From assembly GCA_041481445.1 (NCBI GenBank), contig JBGPBV010000007.1, positions 19,370 to 83,369 on the forward strand: a stretch of DNA of 64,000 nt, read 5' to 3'. This document shows positions 8,162-16,837 of the stretch, in pieces. The position numbers and the translations under genes were made by a program. The stretch comes from AA29 sp041481445 (GTDB lineage Bacteria > Acidobacteriota > Vicinamibacteria > Fen-336). The notes beneath the pieces were generated by a model. It was not told where the DNA came from, did no database searches, and saw nothing but the letters and a program-made list of their open reading frames with translations. Position 1 is the stretch's first letter, and each line of letters begins with the position of its first letter.

Positions 8162-9544
8162 ATGCTGCCCGGCGCGGTCACCGGTCGATTGAACGCGCGG
8201 AACATTGTGTTTCTAGCCGTCAGAGCTCGGCCGGTGTCGCTGGGAGCGTTCCTGACGCTCGTCGCGGCCGGGGCTGCGGACGCCCAGACCCCCGCCCCCA
8301 CGCCGTTGCCGCAGGACCAGCTCACGCTCCAGGCAAGGTCCAACGTGGTGCAGGGCTCGGGGGCCCGCGCGCTGGGCATGGGCGGCGCCTTCCTGGCCCG
8401 CGCCGACGACGCCACCGCCGCCTCCTGGAACCCCGCCGGCCTGAGCTACCTCCGGTTGCCGGAGGTGTCCTTCGTGTACTCCGGCGGCAACTTCGACAGC
8501 CAGGAGACGAACAGCGTCACCATGGATTTCGAGAAGGACCACCGGCACGGCCGCGGTCCCGAGTTCCTGGCCGCGACCTATCCGCTCCAGATCGGCCCCG
8601 TGTCCGGCTCCGCGCAGCTGAGCTACCAGCGCCTGATCTCGTTCACGAGCGACCGCACCATCGACGAGAGCTTCTTCCCGGCGCCTCCGGACGAGCCCTT
8701 CACGCGCCAGTCCACGATCACGTCTCGCGGGGGCTACGACGTGCTGGCGCTGGGCAGCGGCTGGCAGCTCACGCGCACCCTGAGGGCGGGGGTCACCCTC
8801 AACCGGTGGTTCAACGGCTACGACCAGACCTACGACCGGCCGGTCGAGCTCGGCATCAGCCATCAGGAGTTCCACTACTCGCTGCGCGGCTGGAACGCCA
8901 ACCTCGGGCTCATCTGGACGCCGACGGAGACCCTCAACATCGGTCTCGTGTACAAGACCGGTTTCACCGCCGAGCTGGACATCGCGAAGCTCCGGATGGA
9001 TCCGTTCCCCGTCGGTGACCAGGTGGTGGTGCGCGAGCGGCAGGCGAGCAGCGACGACCTGGGCCTCCGCCCCACCCTCGAGTTCCCGGCCGCGATCGGA
9101 GTGGGAGCGTCCGTCCGTCCCTTCAGCGCGCTCACCCTCTCCGTCGACTACACGCGGACGCGATGGTCGAAGGGCGTGATCCGCAACTTCTTCGACCTGC
9201 CGAAGACGGGCAGCGTCAACGTCTTCGACGTCCTGCCCTACCCGACGCTCGATCCCGCCCTCCCCCAGGCCGACACCGCGCAGATCCGGGCCGGCGTCGA
9301 GTACGTCTTCATCCGCGGGCCCGTGAAGTGGCCGCTGCGGGTCGGCTACTTCAACGACAAGCAGTACTACGAAGCCTTCAACGGGCCGCCGCAATTCGAC
9401 GCCTTCACGGCGGGCACGGGTCTCATCGCCGGACCCGTGCTCTTCGACGTGGCCTACATCCTCGAGACCGACCGCTATCCCGCGGTCAGCATCAGCTCCC
9501 ACCGCCTCATCGGGTCCGTCATCCTCCGCCTCCCGCGCCGCTGA
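8162..9544 (+). CDS. OmpP1/FadL-like outer-membrane protein
   Basis: A 460-residue beta-barrel candidate. After a signal peptide ending AAGAADAQ, the mature start reads ARALGMGGAFLARADDATAASWNPAGLSY in parts, the hallmark of the OMPP1/FadL and PorV-like families, and the rest alternates aromatic and polar residues in beta strands to a terminal arginine pair. It may transport hydrophobic compounds or serve as an outer-membrane assembly partner. ATG 8162 has GGGGCGG 8 bases upstream; GTG at 8207 or 8234 would give a more typical signal-peptide length, so the start is uncertain. Confidence 0.75.
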   Translation: MLPGAVTGRLNARNIVFLAVRARPVSLGAFLTLVAAGAADAQTPAPTPLPQDQLTLQARSNVVQGSGARALGMGGAFLARADDATAASWNPAGLSYLRLPEVSFVYSGGNFDSQETNSVTMDFEKDHRHGRGPEFLAATYPLQIGPVSGSAQLSYQRLISFTSDRTIDESFFPAPPDEPFTRQSTITSRGGYDVLALGSGWQLTRTLRAGVTLNRWFNGYDQTYDRPVELGISHQEFHYSLRGWNANLGLIWTPTETLNIGLVYKTGFTAELDIAKLRMDPFPVGDQVVVRERQASSDDLGLRPTLEFPAAIGVGASVRPFSALTLSVDYTRTRWSKGVIRNFFDLPKTGSVNVFDVLPYPTLDPALPQADTAQIRAGVEYVFIRGPVKWPLRVGYFNDKQYYEAFNGPPQFDAFTAGTGLIAGPVLFDVAYILETDRYPAVSISSHRLIGSVILRLPRR

Positions 9545-9582
9545 AGGCCGGGGACCCGCCGCCCGCGGCCGGCGCCTCACGT

Positions 9583-9588
9583 TAGACT
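9583..9588 (+). promoter_or_regulatory. -10-like TAGACT, leaderless arrangement
   Basis: TAGACT ends 7 bases before the GTG at 9596, the spacing expected for transcription starting at or next to the start codon. The same hexamer is the -10 of the dcw and exopolysaccharide promoters in this window. No good -35 is visible. Confidence 0.4.
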
Positions 9589-9595
9589 CGACGCT

Positions 9596-9973
9596 GTGGA
9601 TACCGACGACGACGTCCTGGCGGAGGCGGTCGAGGTCCTGCCCATCGCGGAGGTGGCCCCTCTCCTGGCCGGCGGCGGGCGCGGGCCCTTCAGCGAAGGC
9701 GAGCTGGCCTACGCGCGGGACAAGTCGGATCCGGAGCGGCGCCTGGCCGCCCGCCTGGCCGCCAAGCGCGCGGCCCTGCGCGTGCTCGGGGGCACCCTGG
9801 TGGAGGCGGACGTCGAAGTGGTGCGCGCTCCCGGGGGCGCCCCGCGCCTCCGCCTCTCCGCGCGCGCCGAGGAGCAGCTCCGCAAGGCGGGCGCGGGAGG
9901 GGCCCTGGTCAGCCTGACCCACGGCCGCGAGCACGCCGCGGCCGCGGTCCTCCTCGTGCGCGGGCGAGCGTGA
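9596..9973 (+). CDS. AcpS-like (4'-phosphopantetheinyl transferase) protein, degenerate
   Basis: A 125-residue protein of the length and layout of holo-ACP synthase: an N-terminal strand AVEVLPIAEV, FSEGELAYA, a helix LAARLAAKRAALRVLGG, and VSLTHGREHAAAAVLL at the C-terminus. In active AcpS the metal is held by Asp in a G-x-D strand and by Glu of the AAKEA helix; here those positions appear to be Glu and Arg. Catalysis is therefore doubtful. It may be a divergent or repurposed family member. GTG start; the stop overlaps the next gene (GTGA). Confidence 0.65.
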   Translation: MDTDDDVLAEAVEVLPIAEVAPLLAGGGRGPFSEGELAYARDKSDPERRLAARLAAKRAALRVLGGTLVEADVEVVRAPGGAPRLRLSARAEEQLRKAGAGGALVSLTHGREHAAAAVLLVRGRA

Positions 9974-10965
9974 GGGTCCTCCGCGCCGTCGTCCGCGCGG
10001 CCGTGCTCATGGGGGTGGTCGCGGTGGCCGCCTGCCTCTACCTCGCCTTCGCGCCGTTCGGCGACGCCGCCCCCCATCCCTTCAACCAGAACCGCAACGC
10101 GGTCTGGCTCGAGCACCGCTGGCTCGAGAAGGCGCACTCCGTGGAGGAGATGGAGCAGATGTTCCGCTTCCTCGACCACCACGGCATCGTGTACGCGTAT
10201 CCGCACCTCATCCCGTTCGACGGGGCGGGCCGGCTGCCCCTGCACAACCGCGAGCAGATGCGTGCGCTCCTGTCCACCGCCCGCCGCGTCGCCCCCGGCA
10301 TGAAGGTCCTGCCCTGGGTCGGGGGCCTGCGCGTCGGCTACAAGCGCAGCAAGCCGGGGACGCTCAACCTGGAGGACCTGGGGCAGCGGCAGCGCATCGT
10401 CGCGGAATGCCGCGGGCTCATGGACGAGGGCTTCGACGGCATCCACGTCAACGTGGAGCCGGTGGCCAACGGCGACGACGACTTCCTCGCCCTCCTGCGT
10501 GCGCTGCGCACCGCCATCGGGGGCGGCATCCTCTCCCTCTCCGCCACCCGGCCGGGCCCCATGGCCCCCGCCTTTGCGCCGAACTTCTTCTGGACGGCCG
10601 ACTACTATGCGCGCATCGCCGATTCCGCCGACCAGGTCGTGCTCATGACCTACGACACCGCCCTCCCCACGCCCGGTCTCTACCGCCGCTACGTCGCCTA
10701 CGCGGCGGAGGCGGTCAACGCCACCCTGGCCCGGACCAGCCGCACCCGGGTGCTGGTGGGGATCCCGACCTACAAGGACACCGGCCTCATGCACCGCAAG
10801 GGGGTCGAGACCACGGAGAACGCCCTGCTCGGCGTGGTGGCCGGCCTCCGCGGCCGCACGGGCGGCGGCACCTTCGAGGGCGTGGCCCTCTACGCGGAAT
10901 GGACGACCGACCCCGGGGACTGGGAGGTCTACGAGCGGGTGTGGCGCGGCCACACCGTCCCCTGA
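9970..10965 (+). CDS. Membrane-anchored GH18-like TIM-barrel protein
   Basis: A 331-residue protein with an N-terminal hydrophobic anchor (about residues 8-28). The motif FDGIHVNVEP at 155-164 matches the GH18 strand-4 pattern that ends in the catalytic Glu, here Glu163, although the preceding Asp residues of DxxDxDxE are mostly missing. Later blocks (VVLMTYD, VLVGIPTY) match other GH18 barrel strands. It probably binds or cleaves a glycan in the periplasm. GTG start overlaps the AcpS-like stop, so the pair is probably one transcript. Confidence 0.65.
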   Translation: MRVLRAVVRAAVLMGVVAVAACLYLAFAPFGDAAPHPFNQNRNAVWLEHRWLEKAHSVEEMEQMFRFLDHHGIVYAYPHLIPFDGAGRLPLHNREQMRALLSTARRVAPGMKVLPWVGGLRVGYKRSKPGTLNLEDLGQRQRIVAECRGLMDEGFDGIHVNVEPVANGDDDFLALLRALRTAIGGGILSLSATRPGPMAPAFAPNFFWTADYYARIADSADQVVLMTYDTALPTPGLYRRYVAYAAEAVNATLARTSRTRVLVGIPTYKDTGLMHRKGVETTENALLGVVAGLRGRTGGGTFEGVALYAEWTTDPGDWEVYERVWRGHTVP

Positions 10966-10986
10966 GCCGTCGCGCGGCGGCGGAGC

Positions 10987-11667
10987 TCAGGCGGCGACGG
11001 AGCGGTCCTCCACCACCAGCCCGTCCTGGATCCGGACCACGCGCGCGGCCAGCTTGGCCACATTCGCGTCGTGGGTGATGAGGACGATCGTCTGTCCGGC
11101 CGCGTGCAGCTCGCGGAAGAGATCGACGATCGCGTGGCCGGAGGCGGAGTCGAGGTTGCCGGTCGGCTCGTCGGCCAGGATGATGGCGGGGTCGTTGACG
11201 AGGGCGCGCGCGATGGCCACGCGCTGCATCTGGCCTCCGGAGAGCTCGGTCGGCTTGTGGTCCATCCGGTCCTCGAGGCCGACCCGGCGCAGCATGGCTT
11301 CCGCCCGCTCCTTCCGCTCGCGCGTCCCCACCCCCCCGAACAGCAGGGGCAGCTCCACGTTCTCGCGCGCGGAGGCGTAGGGCAGCAGGTTGAAGTTCTG
11401 GAACACGAACCCGATGCGCTTGTTGCGGATCTCGGCCAGCCGGTTGCGGTCGAGGTTGCCGACCGCCTCCCCGGAGAGGAGGTACTCGCCCGAGGTCGGG
11501 GTGTCGAGGCAGCCCAGGATGTTCATGAGGGTCGACTTGCCGGACCCGGAAGGGCCGACCACCGCCACGTACTCGTTGGCCGCGATGTCGAGGTCCACCC
11601 CGCGCAGCGCCTCGACCTTCTGCGCGCCCATCGAGTAGACCTTGCGGATGTCACGCATGGCAATCAT
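10987..11667 (-). CDS. ABC transporter ATPase, MacB/LolD type
   Basis: A 226-residue nucleotide-binding subunit. Walker A GPSGSGKST is at about 38-46, the signature LSGGQMQRVAIARA follows, then Walker B ILADEPTGNLD and a switch histidine in ITHD. This is the LolD/FtsE/MacB ATPase subfamily that powers mechanotransmission exporters. Start ATG at 11667 gives MIAMRDIRKVYSMG; a longer open frame reaches into the preceding permease and is rejected. It is last in the operon adaptor-permease-permease-ATPase, separated from the permease by 115 bases with two hairpins. Confidence 0.9.
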   Translation of the reverse strand: MIAMRDIRKVYSMGAQKVEALRGVDLDIAANEYVAVVGPSGSGKSTLMNILGCLDTPTSGEYLLSGEAVGNLDRNRLAEIRNKRIGFVFQNFNLLPYASARENVELPLLFGGVGTRERKERAEAMLRRVGLEDRMDHKPTELSGGQMQRVAIARALVNDPAIILADEPTGNLDSASGHAIVDLFRELHAAGQTIVLITHDANVAKLAARVVRIQDGLVVEDRSVAA

Positions 11668-11705
11668 CTTTGGCGTCCTCGCTCCGCGCCTCGCGTCCTG
11701 TGCGT

Positions 11706-11757
11706 CGCCGCGCCGGGAGTGAATCCCGGCGCGGCGGCAGCGGAGACGCTCCGCTGC
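11706..11757. repeat. Two tandem perfect hairpins in an intercistronic gap
   Basis: A 13-bp perfect stem (11706-11718 with 11724-11736, loop GTGAA) abuts an 8-bp perfect stem (GCAGCGGA 11737-11744 with 11750-11757, loop GACGC). They lie between the second permease and the ATPase gene of the export operon. No T-run follows, so they look like an RNA processing, stability or attenuation element rather than a terminator. Confidence 0.8.
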
Positions 11758-11782
11758 GGAAAACGCCCACGACGTCTTCGCA

Positions 11783-13036
11783 TCATTCATACCTCAGCGA
11801 TTCCGCGGGGTTGACGCGGGCGGCGCGCCGGGCGGGGAAGTAGCCGGCCAGCGTGCCCACCGTGCCCAGGATGAGCGAGGTGGCGGCGGCGATGGCGGGC
11901 GAGAAGGTGGGCCGGCCCAGGAACTCGAAGGCCTGGTCCTTCAAGGGCAGGGCGGCCACGATCTGCATCAGGATCACGCCCACCGCCGTCCCCAGGGTCC
12001 CGCCCAGGATCGTCATGGTGAGGGCCTCCAGCACGAACGGCGACATCACCTGCCGCACCTTCGCCCCCAGCGCCATCTTCACGCCGATCTCGCGCGTCCG
12101 CTCCTTCACCACCGCGTACATGATGTTGGCCACCCCCATGCCGCCCACGAGCAGGGTCAGGCCGCCGATGATGCCCAGGAACATCTGGATGCCCAGCGCG
12201 ATGTTGCCGGTGATGCGCTGGTTCTCCCTCGTGTCCCAGATCCCGAGGGCGCGCTCGTCGTCGGGGTCGAAGCGGTACTTGCGGGCCAGGACGCGGTAGA
12301 TCTGGGCCTTGGCCTGGTCGGCCATGCCCTCGCTGGCCGGCTTGTACACCATGTTGCCGATCTTGGCGTCGGTGAACATGGCCTTGAAGGTGGGGGCGGG
12401 GATCGAGGCCTGGCTCTTGTCCGGCCCGCTGTACATCCCCATCATGACCTTGGGCTGCATGACGCCCACGACCAGGAACGTGGACTGGTTGATCTGGACG
12501 GTCTTGCCGACGGCGTCGTCCTTGGCGAACAGGTCGGTGGCCAGCTCGTCCCCCAGCACGACCACTCGCCGCTTGAGCGCGCTGTCGAGGTCGTCCAGGA
12601 AGCGGCCCCCCGCCTGCGGGTTGATGTTGCGCATCTCGCCGAACGAGGGGTCCACGCCGCGGACGCGCACGTTGACGGTCTTGGTGCCGTGGGCGACGGG
12701 GACCCGCTTCGAGTACTCGCGGCTGAGCGCGGTGATCTCGGGGATGCGGGCGACCAGCAGCTCCGCGTCCTCGTCCGTGAACGAGATGGTGCGGCCGGAG
12801 GGGAGCCCGGCGTAGGCCCGGGTGGTGGCGCCCGGCCAGAGCACGCCGATGCCTTCCCCCATCCCGCGCGAGTTGCGGTGGAACGAGCGCTTCATGCCCT
12901 CCCCGAAGGAGAGCAGCAGCACGATCGAGAGCGTGCCCCAGGCGATGGCCATGACGGTCAGGCCGATGCGCTTCCGGTTGCGGGCGGCGTCCACCCGGAA
13001 GAGGCGCCAGACGAGGAGGAGCTCGGCGGTGCTCAT
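11783..13036 (-). CDS. ABC export permease, MacB/FtsX family (second)
   Basis: A 417-residue permease. A first membrane helix near residues 20-45 (LTVMAIAWGTLSIVLLL) is followed by a large periplasmic domain to about residue 270 and three helices in the C-terminal FtsX domain (IGGLTLLVGGMGVANIMYAVVKERTREIG in parts). It lacks a fused ATPase, so it must use the separate ATPase gene. Seven bases separate it from the preceding permease, a divergent paralogue with the same layout. Confidence 0.88.
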   Translation of the reverse strand: MSTAELLLVWRLFRVDAARNRKRIGLTVMAIAWGTLSIVLLLSFGEGMKRSFHRNSRGMGEGIGVLWPGATTRAYAGLPSGRTISFTDEDAELLVARIPEITALSREYSKRVPVAHGTKTVNVRVRGVDPSFGEMRNINPQAGGRFLDDLDSALKRRVVVLGDELATDLFAKDDAVGKTVQINQSTFLVVGVMQPKVMMGMYSGPDKSQASIPAPTFKAMFTDAKIGNMVYKPASEGMADQAKAQIYRVLARKYRFDPDDERALGIWDTRENQRITGNIALGIQMFLGIIGGLTLLVGGMGVANIMYAVVKERTREIGVKMALGAKVRQVMSPFVLEALTMTILGGTLGTAVGVILMQIVAALPLKDQAFEFLGRPTFSPAIAAATSLILGTVGTLAGYFPARRAARVNPAESLRYE

Positions 13037-13043
13037 CGCGTCC

Positions 13044-14273
13044 TCAGGCCAGCTTCAGGGCCACGACGGGGTCGAGCAGCGAGGCCCGTCGGGCGGGGAA
13101 ATAGCCGGCGGCGAGGCCGATGACGCCCAGGAGGACGGCGGTGGTGAGGATCACCACGGCGGAGGCCTCCGGCGTGCCCACGTACTCGTCGAGCTGGTGC
13201 GGGAAGATCGCGATGACGCCCAGCGTGATCAGGAAGCCGAGCACGCCCCCCACCGCGGTCAGGGTCATCGTCTCGACCAGGAACTGGCCGAGGATGAACC
13301 GCGGCTTGGCCCCGACCGCGAGCTTGACCCCGATCTCGCGCGTCCGCTCTTCCACCACCACGTACATGATGTTCGACACGCCGATCCCGCCCACGATGAG
13401 GGTGAAGGACCCGATGACGCCCAGGAAGGCGCGGAAGACCCCGAAGAACACGCGGAAGAACTTCTCGCCCTCGGTGGTGTCCCACATGCCGATGGCTTCC
13501 TTGTCCTTGGGGTCGAACTTGAGACGGTGGCCGAGGATCTCGTAGACCCGGCGCGTCACGTCGGGCACCATGGCCGCGTCGTGGGCCTGGAAGATGAAGT
13601 TGTCCACGTAGCGCTCGGTGAACAGGCCGCGGTAGGTGGACTCCGGCACGAAGGCCTTGTCCTTGTCCCGCCCGCTGTAGCTCGAGTCCTGCGCCTTCTC
13701 CTGCATGACGCCGATCACGAGGAACGGCGTGTTGTCGATCATGACCGTCTTGCCCACCGCCTCCTGGTCGTGGAAGAGGTCCTGCTTGAGCTTGTCGCCC
13801 AGGAAGACGACGCGGCGGCGCCGGTCCACGTCCACGTCGTTGAGGTAGCGCCCGCCGGCGGCGGGGATGATGTTGCGCATCACCGCGAAGATCGGGCTGT
13901 TGGCGGACATGTCGGGGGAGAGGCGCGCCCGCTCGCGGCGGAAGGTGCTCTTGTCCCGTGAGTACTCGCCGGAAAAGTCGGCCTCCGGGATCTCCCGTCG
14001 CAGGGCGGCCAGGTCCTCCTCGCTCACCCGTAGCCGCCGTCCCTTGCCCAGCCCCTGGAACGGGATCGAGGTCCGCGAGGGCCAGGCGATCACGATGTTC
14101 TCGCCCAGCCCGTGCTGGTTCTTGGCGATGCGCTTCTGGAGGGCCTCCCCGAAGGAGACGAGGAGGGCGACGGACACCGTGCCCCAGGTGATGCCGAACA
14201 GCGTCAGGAGCGTCCGCATCTTTTGCTGCCGGACGTCCTGGAGCATCTGTCGGAGGAACGAGAGCGAGCTCAT
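13044..14273 (-). CDS. ABC export permease, MacB/FtsX family (first)
   Basis: A 409-residue permease with the MacB-type layout: one N-terminal helix (TLFGITWGTVSVALLVSF), a large periplasmic domain, then an FtsX domain with FTLIVGGIGVSNIMYVVVEER in part and the conserved REIGVKLAVGA coupling helix that contacts the ATPase. With the second permease it could form a heterodimer. It lies downstream of the adaptor gene; substrate unknown (peptide, lipid or drug). Confidence 0.88.
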   Translation of the reverse strand: MSSLSFLRQMLQDVRQQKMRTLLTLFGITWGTVSVALLVSFGEALQKRIAKNQHGLGENIVIAWPSRTSIPFQGLGKGRRLRVSEEDLAALRREIPEADFSGEYSRDKSTFRRERARLSPDMSANSPIFAVMRNIIPAAGGRYLNDVDVDRRRRVVFLGDKLKQDLFHDQEAVGKTVMIDNTPFLVIGVMQEKAQDSSYSGRDKDKAFVPESTYRGLFTERYVDNFIFQAHDAAMVPDVTRRVYEILGHRLKFDPKDKEAIGMWDTTEGEKFFRVFFGVFRAFLGVIGSFTLIVGGIGVSNIMYVVVEERTREIGVKLAVGAKPRFILGQFLVETMTLTAVGGVLGFLITLGVIAIFPHQLDEYVGTPEASAVVILTTAVLLGVIGLAAGYFPARRASLLDPVVALKLA

Positions 14274-14304
14274 GGGGTGATCGTGGTGGTCGTGGTGGCC
14301 GCGG

Positions 14305-15396
14305 TTACTCGATCTTCTTCGGAGGCCGCTCGACCACCTGGTCCTTGGCCTTGAGGCCGTCCGCGACCTCGATGTTGATCCCGTCGGAGAGGCCGACCTT
14401 GATCTCCTTCTTGACCGGCTCGCCCTCGCCCGCCGGCGGGACCTCGATGGTGGCCTTGCCCTCCGCGAACGTCACCAGGCGCTCGGGGATCAGCAGCACG
14501 TCCTTCTTCTCGCGCACCACGATGTCGGCGTTGGCGGAATAGCCCGCGCGCAGGACGACCCCCGAGCCCGGCTTGAGCTCCACCTCGACGTCGAAGAGAG
14601 TGGCCCCTTCCGCGGTCTTGGACTTGGGCGCGATCTTGTAGACGGTGCCCTCCACGGCGGCGTCGGGCATGGCGCCGATCTTGATGCGCGCGGGCATGCC
14701 CTCCTTGAGCTTGCCCACGTCGATCTCGTCCACGGTGCCCTTGAAGACGAGCTGGGTCATGTCGGCGAGGGTGGTGAGGGCGGTGCCCGCCTGGTACGAG
14801 GTCAGCGGCACCACCGGATCGCCCTCGTTGACGAGCAGCTCGAGCACGGTCCCGGAGACGGGGGCGCGGATGATGGACTCCACGTTGAGCTGCTCGGACT
14901 TCACGCGGCCCTTCTCGACCAGGGCCAGGCGCTCCTGGGCCAGGCTGAGGCGGATCTGCGCGTCCTGGATCTCCTTGTCCGCGGTGTCGGACTCCTGGTT
15001 CGAGACGATGCCCTGCTTGCTCAGCGCGGCCGTGCGGTCGGACCGCTTCTTGGCCTGGTCGAAGACGTTGCGTGCGATCTCGACTTCGCGCCGCGCCTCC
15101 GTCAGCTCCATGGGCGTGGGGTCGGGCAGGATCTCGAAGAGGGGGTCGCCGGTGGCGACGTGGTCGCCGACCTCACGGAACGAGCGCTTCACGATGCCCG
15201 AGATCTTGCTCTTGACCGCGATCTCGCGCTTGGGGCGGATGGCGCCCACGGCCAGCGCCTTCTCGACCACGGGTCCGCGGGCGACTTCGACCAGCTTGTA
15301 GGGTTTGTCCTTCTCGGACCTGGACCGGCTGTACAGGGCCCCCGCCGCTCCCGCCGCCAGCACGACCACGCCGACTCCGATGACACCTTTGCGCAT
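14305..15396 (-). CDS. Periplasmic adaptor subunit, MacA/HlyD family
   Basis: A 363-residue membrane-fusion protein. The N-terminal anchor is at about residues 4-22, a biotinyl-lipoyl-like half is centred on KSKISGIVKRSFREVGDHVATGDPL in parts, a coiled-coil hairpin spans about 95-165 (RREVEIARNVFDQAKKRSD in part), and the second lipoyl half is APVSGTVLELLVNEGDPV followed by beta-barrel domains. It would link the MacB-like pump to an outer-membrane channel. ATG 15396 is preceded by AAGGGAG; an in-frame GTG/ATG upstream is less likely. First gene of the export operon. Confidence 0.88.
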   Translation of the reverse strand: MRKGVIGVGVVVLAAGAAGALYSRSRSEKDKPYKLVEVARGPVVEKALAVGAIRPKREIAVKSKISGIVKRSFREVGDHVATGDPLFEILPDPTPMELTEARREVEIARNVFDQAKKRSDRTAALSKQGIVSNQESDTADKEIQDAQIRLSLAQERLALVEKGRVKSEQLNVESIIRAPVSGTVLELLVNEGDPVVPLTSYQAGTALTTLADMTQLVFKGTVDEIDVGKLKEGMPARIKIGAMPDAAVEGTVYKIAPKSKTAEGATLFDVEVELKPGSGVVLRAGYSANADIVVREKKDVLLIPERLVTFAEGKATIEVPPAGEGEPVKKEIKVGLSDGINIEVADGLKAKDQVVERPPKKIE

Positions 15397-15544
15397 CCGC
15401 GACACTCCCTTCCTCCCAGGACACCCTATAAGACGGGGCCCGACCCTCAGTGGGTTCAAAGAAATTCGGACCAGCCGAGGGATTCCTGCGGGTGGGACCG
15501 GAAGAGGGCGTTTACGGCAGGCGGGCGTTCAGGGAATTGGACGG

Positions 15545-16366
15545 CTATTTCCAGGTCAGCCGGTTCCGGTACACGTCCTGCACCTTCGAGGTCACGACGG
15601 CCTCGACGGCCCAGTCGCTCACGTCCTCGCGCCAGACACCCGGCAGCTCCTCGAGGAGCGCGCGCTCCTGAGGCGCGACCTGCCGGGCCTTGGGGGGCAG
15701 GGGGCGCGTGGACGACTTCCCGTCCACGATCATCGAAACCTTCATCTCGCCGACGTCGATCGGCTTGCGTCCCTGGTTCCTGAGGAAGACCTTCACCGAG
15801 TACGGCTCCCCCGGCTTCACCTCCGCGGGCTCCACGACCAGCTCGATCGTGGCCTCGACCTTCGGGGCGCGCTTCACGCCGACACCGGCGGTCTCGAACC
15901 CGCTCAGGTCGCGGCCCACCGTGCGCAGGCTCTCCGTCACCGTGGTGCCCAGGACGAAGCCGCGGACGGCGCCGGTCGGAGCCGTCGCCGCCTTGCCGGC
16001 GGGAGGCGCCACCGGAGGGGCGGGCGGAGCCGCCGGGTTGGTGGCTCCACGGGCGGCGCGCGCTCCGGTGCGGCGGGCGGGGAGCGTCGAAGACGGCGGG
16101 GCGGGGACGGCCTCGGCCACCGCCGGGCGGGCCGCCTCCGGGCTGGGTGCCGCGCTCGGCTCCGCCTCCGGAGAGGCCGCGAGCGGCGAAGGCGTGAGCG
16201 GCCCGAAGTTCGGCGGAGGCGTCGCCACCGCCGCCGTCTTCGGCCCAAGCTGGGTGCGCCACCACCAGGACGTGAGCGCCCCCGCCGCGAAGCTCACGAC
16301 GACCAGGAGCAGGAGAAGGATGGGACGCGCCGAGCCGGACTGCGAAGGGCGCGTGGTCGTGCTCAC
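15545..16366 (-). CDS. Membrane-anchored protein of unknown function with Pro/Ala linker
   Basis: A 273-residue protein. A single helix at about residues 14-32 anchors it, followed by a long Pro/Ala-rich linker (about 45-140), which would span the periplasm. The C-terminal 120 residues look like a beta-sandwich: VEPAEVKPGEPYSVKVFLRN is typical of CARDB/Ig-like domains. No enzyme motif is visible. GTG start with strong GGAGG 7 bases upstream. A TAGAAT hexamer overlaps the stop of the preceding lipoprotein gene and may be its own -10. The 148 bases downstream hold no gene. Confidence 0.6.
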   Translation of the reverse strand: MSTTTRPSQSGSARPILLLLLVVVSFAAGALTSWWWRTQLGPKTAAVATPPPNFGPLTPSPLAASPEAEPSAAPSPEAARPAVAEAVPAPPSSTLPARRTGARAARGATNPAAPPAPPVAPPAGKAATAPTGAVRGFVLGTTVTESLRTVGRDLSGFETAGVGVKRAPKVEATIELVVEPAEVKPGEPYSVKVFLRNQGRKPIDVGEMKVSMIVDGKSSTRPLPPKARQVAPQERALLEELPGVWREDVSDWAVEAVVTSKVQDVYRNRLTWK

Positions 16367-16411
16367 AGGTCCCCCTCCGGGCGCCGTCGCCCCAGGACGA
16401 AGTGCCTGATT

Positions 16412-16837
16412 CTAGCGCACGACCTTGAGGGTGGCGCGGTACTCGGAGGCGGCAGGGGTGGCACCGCCGCGGGGGGCGGGATCGAGGCGGACGAGCGCGA
16501 TGCGATAGCGGTCGTGCTTGACTTCGCGGGGGTAGCGACCCGACGTGTGCAGATCGTAGGCGGCGGACGCCGACTTTGCCACCACCTCGACCGCGACCGT
16601 CGCGTCACCCTCCCAGATGCACTGGACGTCCGTCGGGCAGCGGGAGTCGTCGCGCACGGCGCGCAGGGTCAGGCGGAGCCCGGTCCCTTCGATGGCGGCG
16701 GCCTGGCCGACGGAGAGCGTGAACTCCCGGCCCAGCGGCACCGCCGGCGACGAGGCCGAGGCGACCTCGTCCTTGCAGGCGGCGGCGGTCAGGCCGATCG
16801 CGATCGTGGCCGCCAGCCCCCAGCGCGCCGCGCTCAC
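16412..16837 (-). CDS. Small predicted lipoprotein of unknown function
   Basis: A 141-residue protein starting with GTG that overlaps the stop of the radical SAM gene (GTGA). The signal peptide ends LTAAAC, giving a lipidation Cys21. The mature part is a small beta-rich domain with a conserved-looking motif, RCPTDVQCIWEGDA (Cys67 and Cys73), probably a disulfide loop; this CP..VxCxWxG pattern recurs in uncharacterised secreted bacterial proteins. The tight coupling to the radical SAM gene may be only positional. Confidence 0.65.
   Translation of the reverse strand: MSAARWGLAATIAIGLTAAACKDEVASASSPAVPLGREFTLSVGQAAAIEGTGLRLTLRAVRDDSRCPTDVQCIWEGDATVAVEVVAKSASAAYDLHTSGRYPREVKHDRYRIALVRLDPAPRGGATPAASEYRATLKVVR

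Noticed and set aside
15397..15544. A sigma-70 promoter for the MacA/MacB-like operon
   Set aside because: TATAGG (15425-15430, minus) looks like a -10, but the nearest TTGAAC is 23 bases away, so the pair is not acceptable; the 148 bases otherwise hold nothing recognised.
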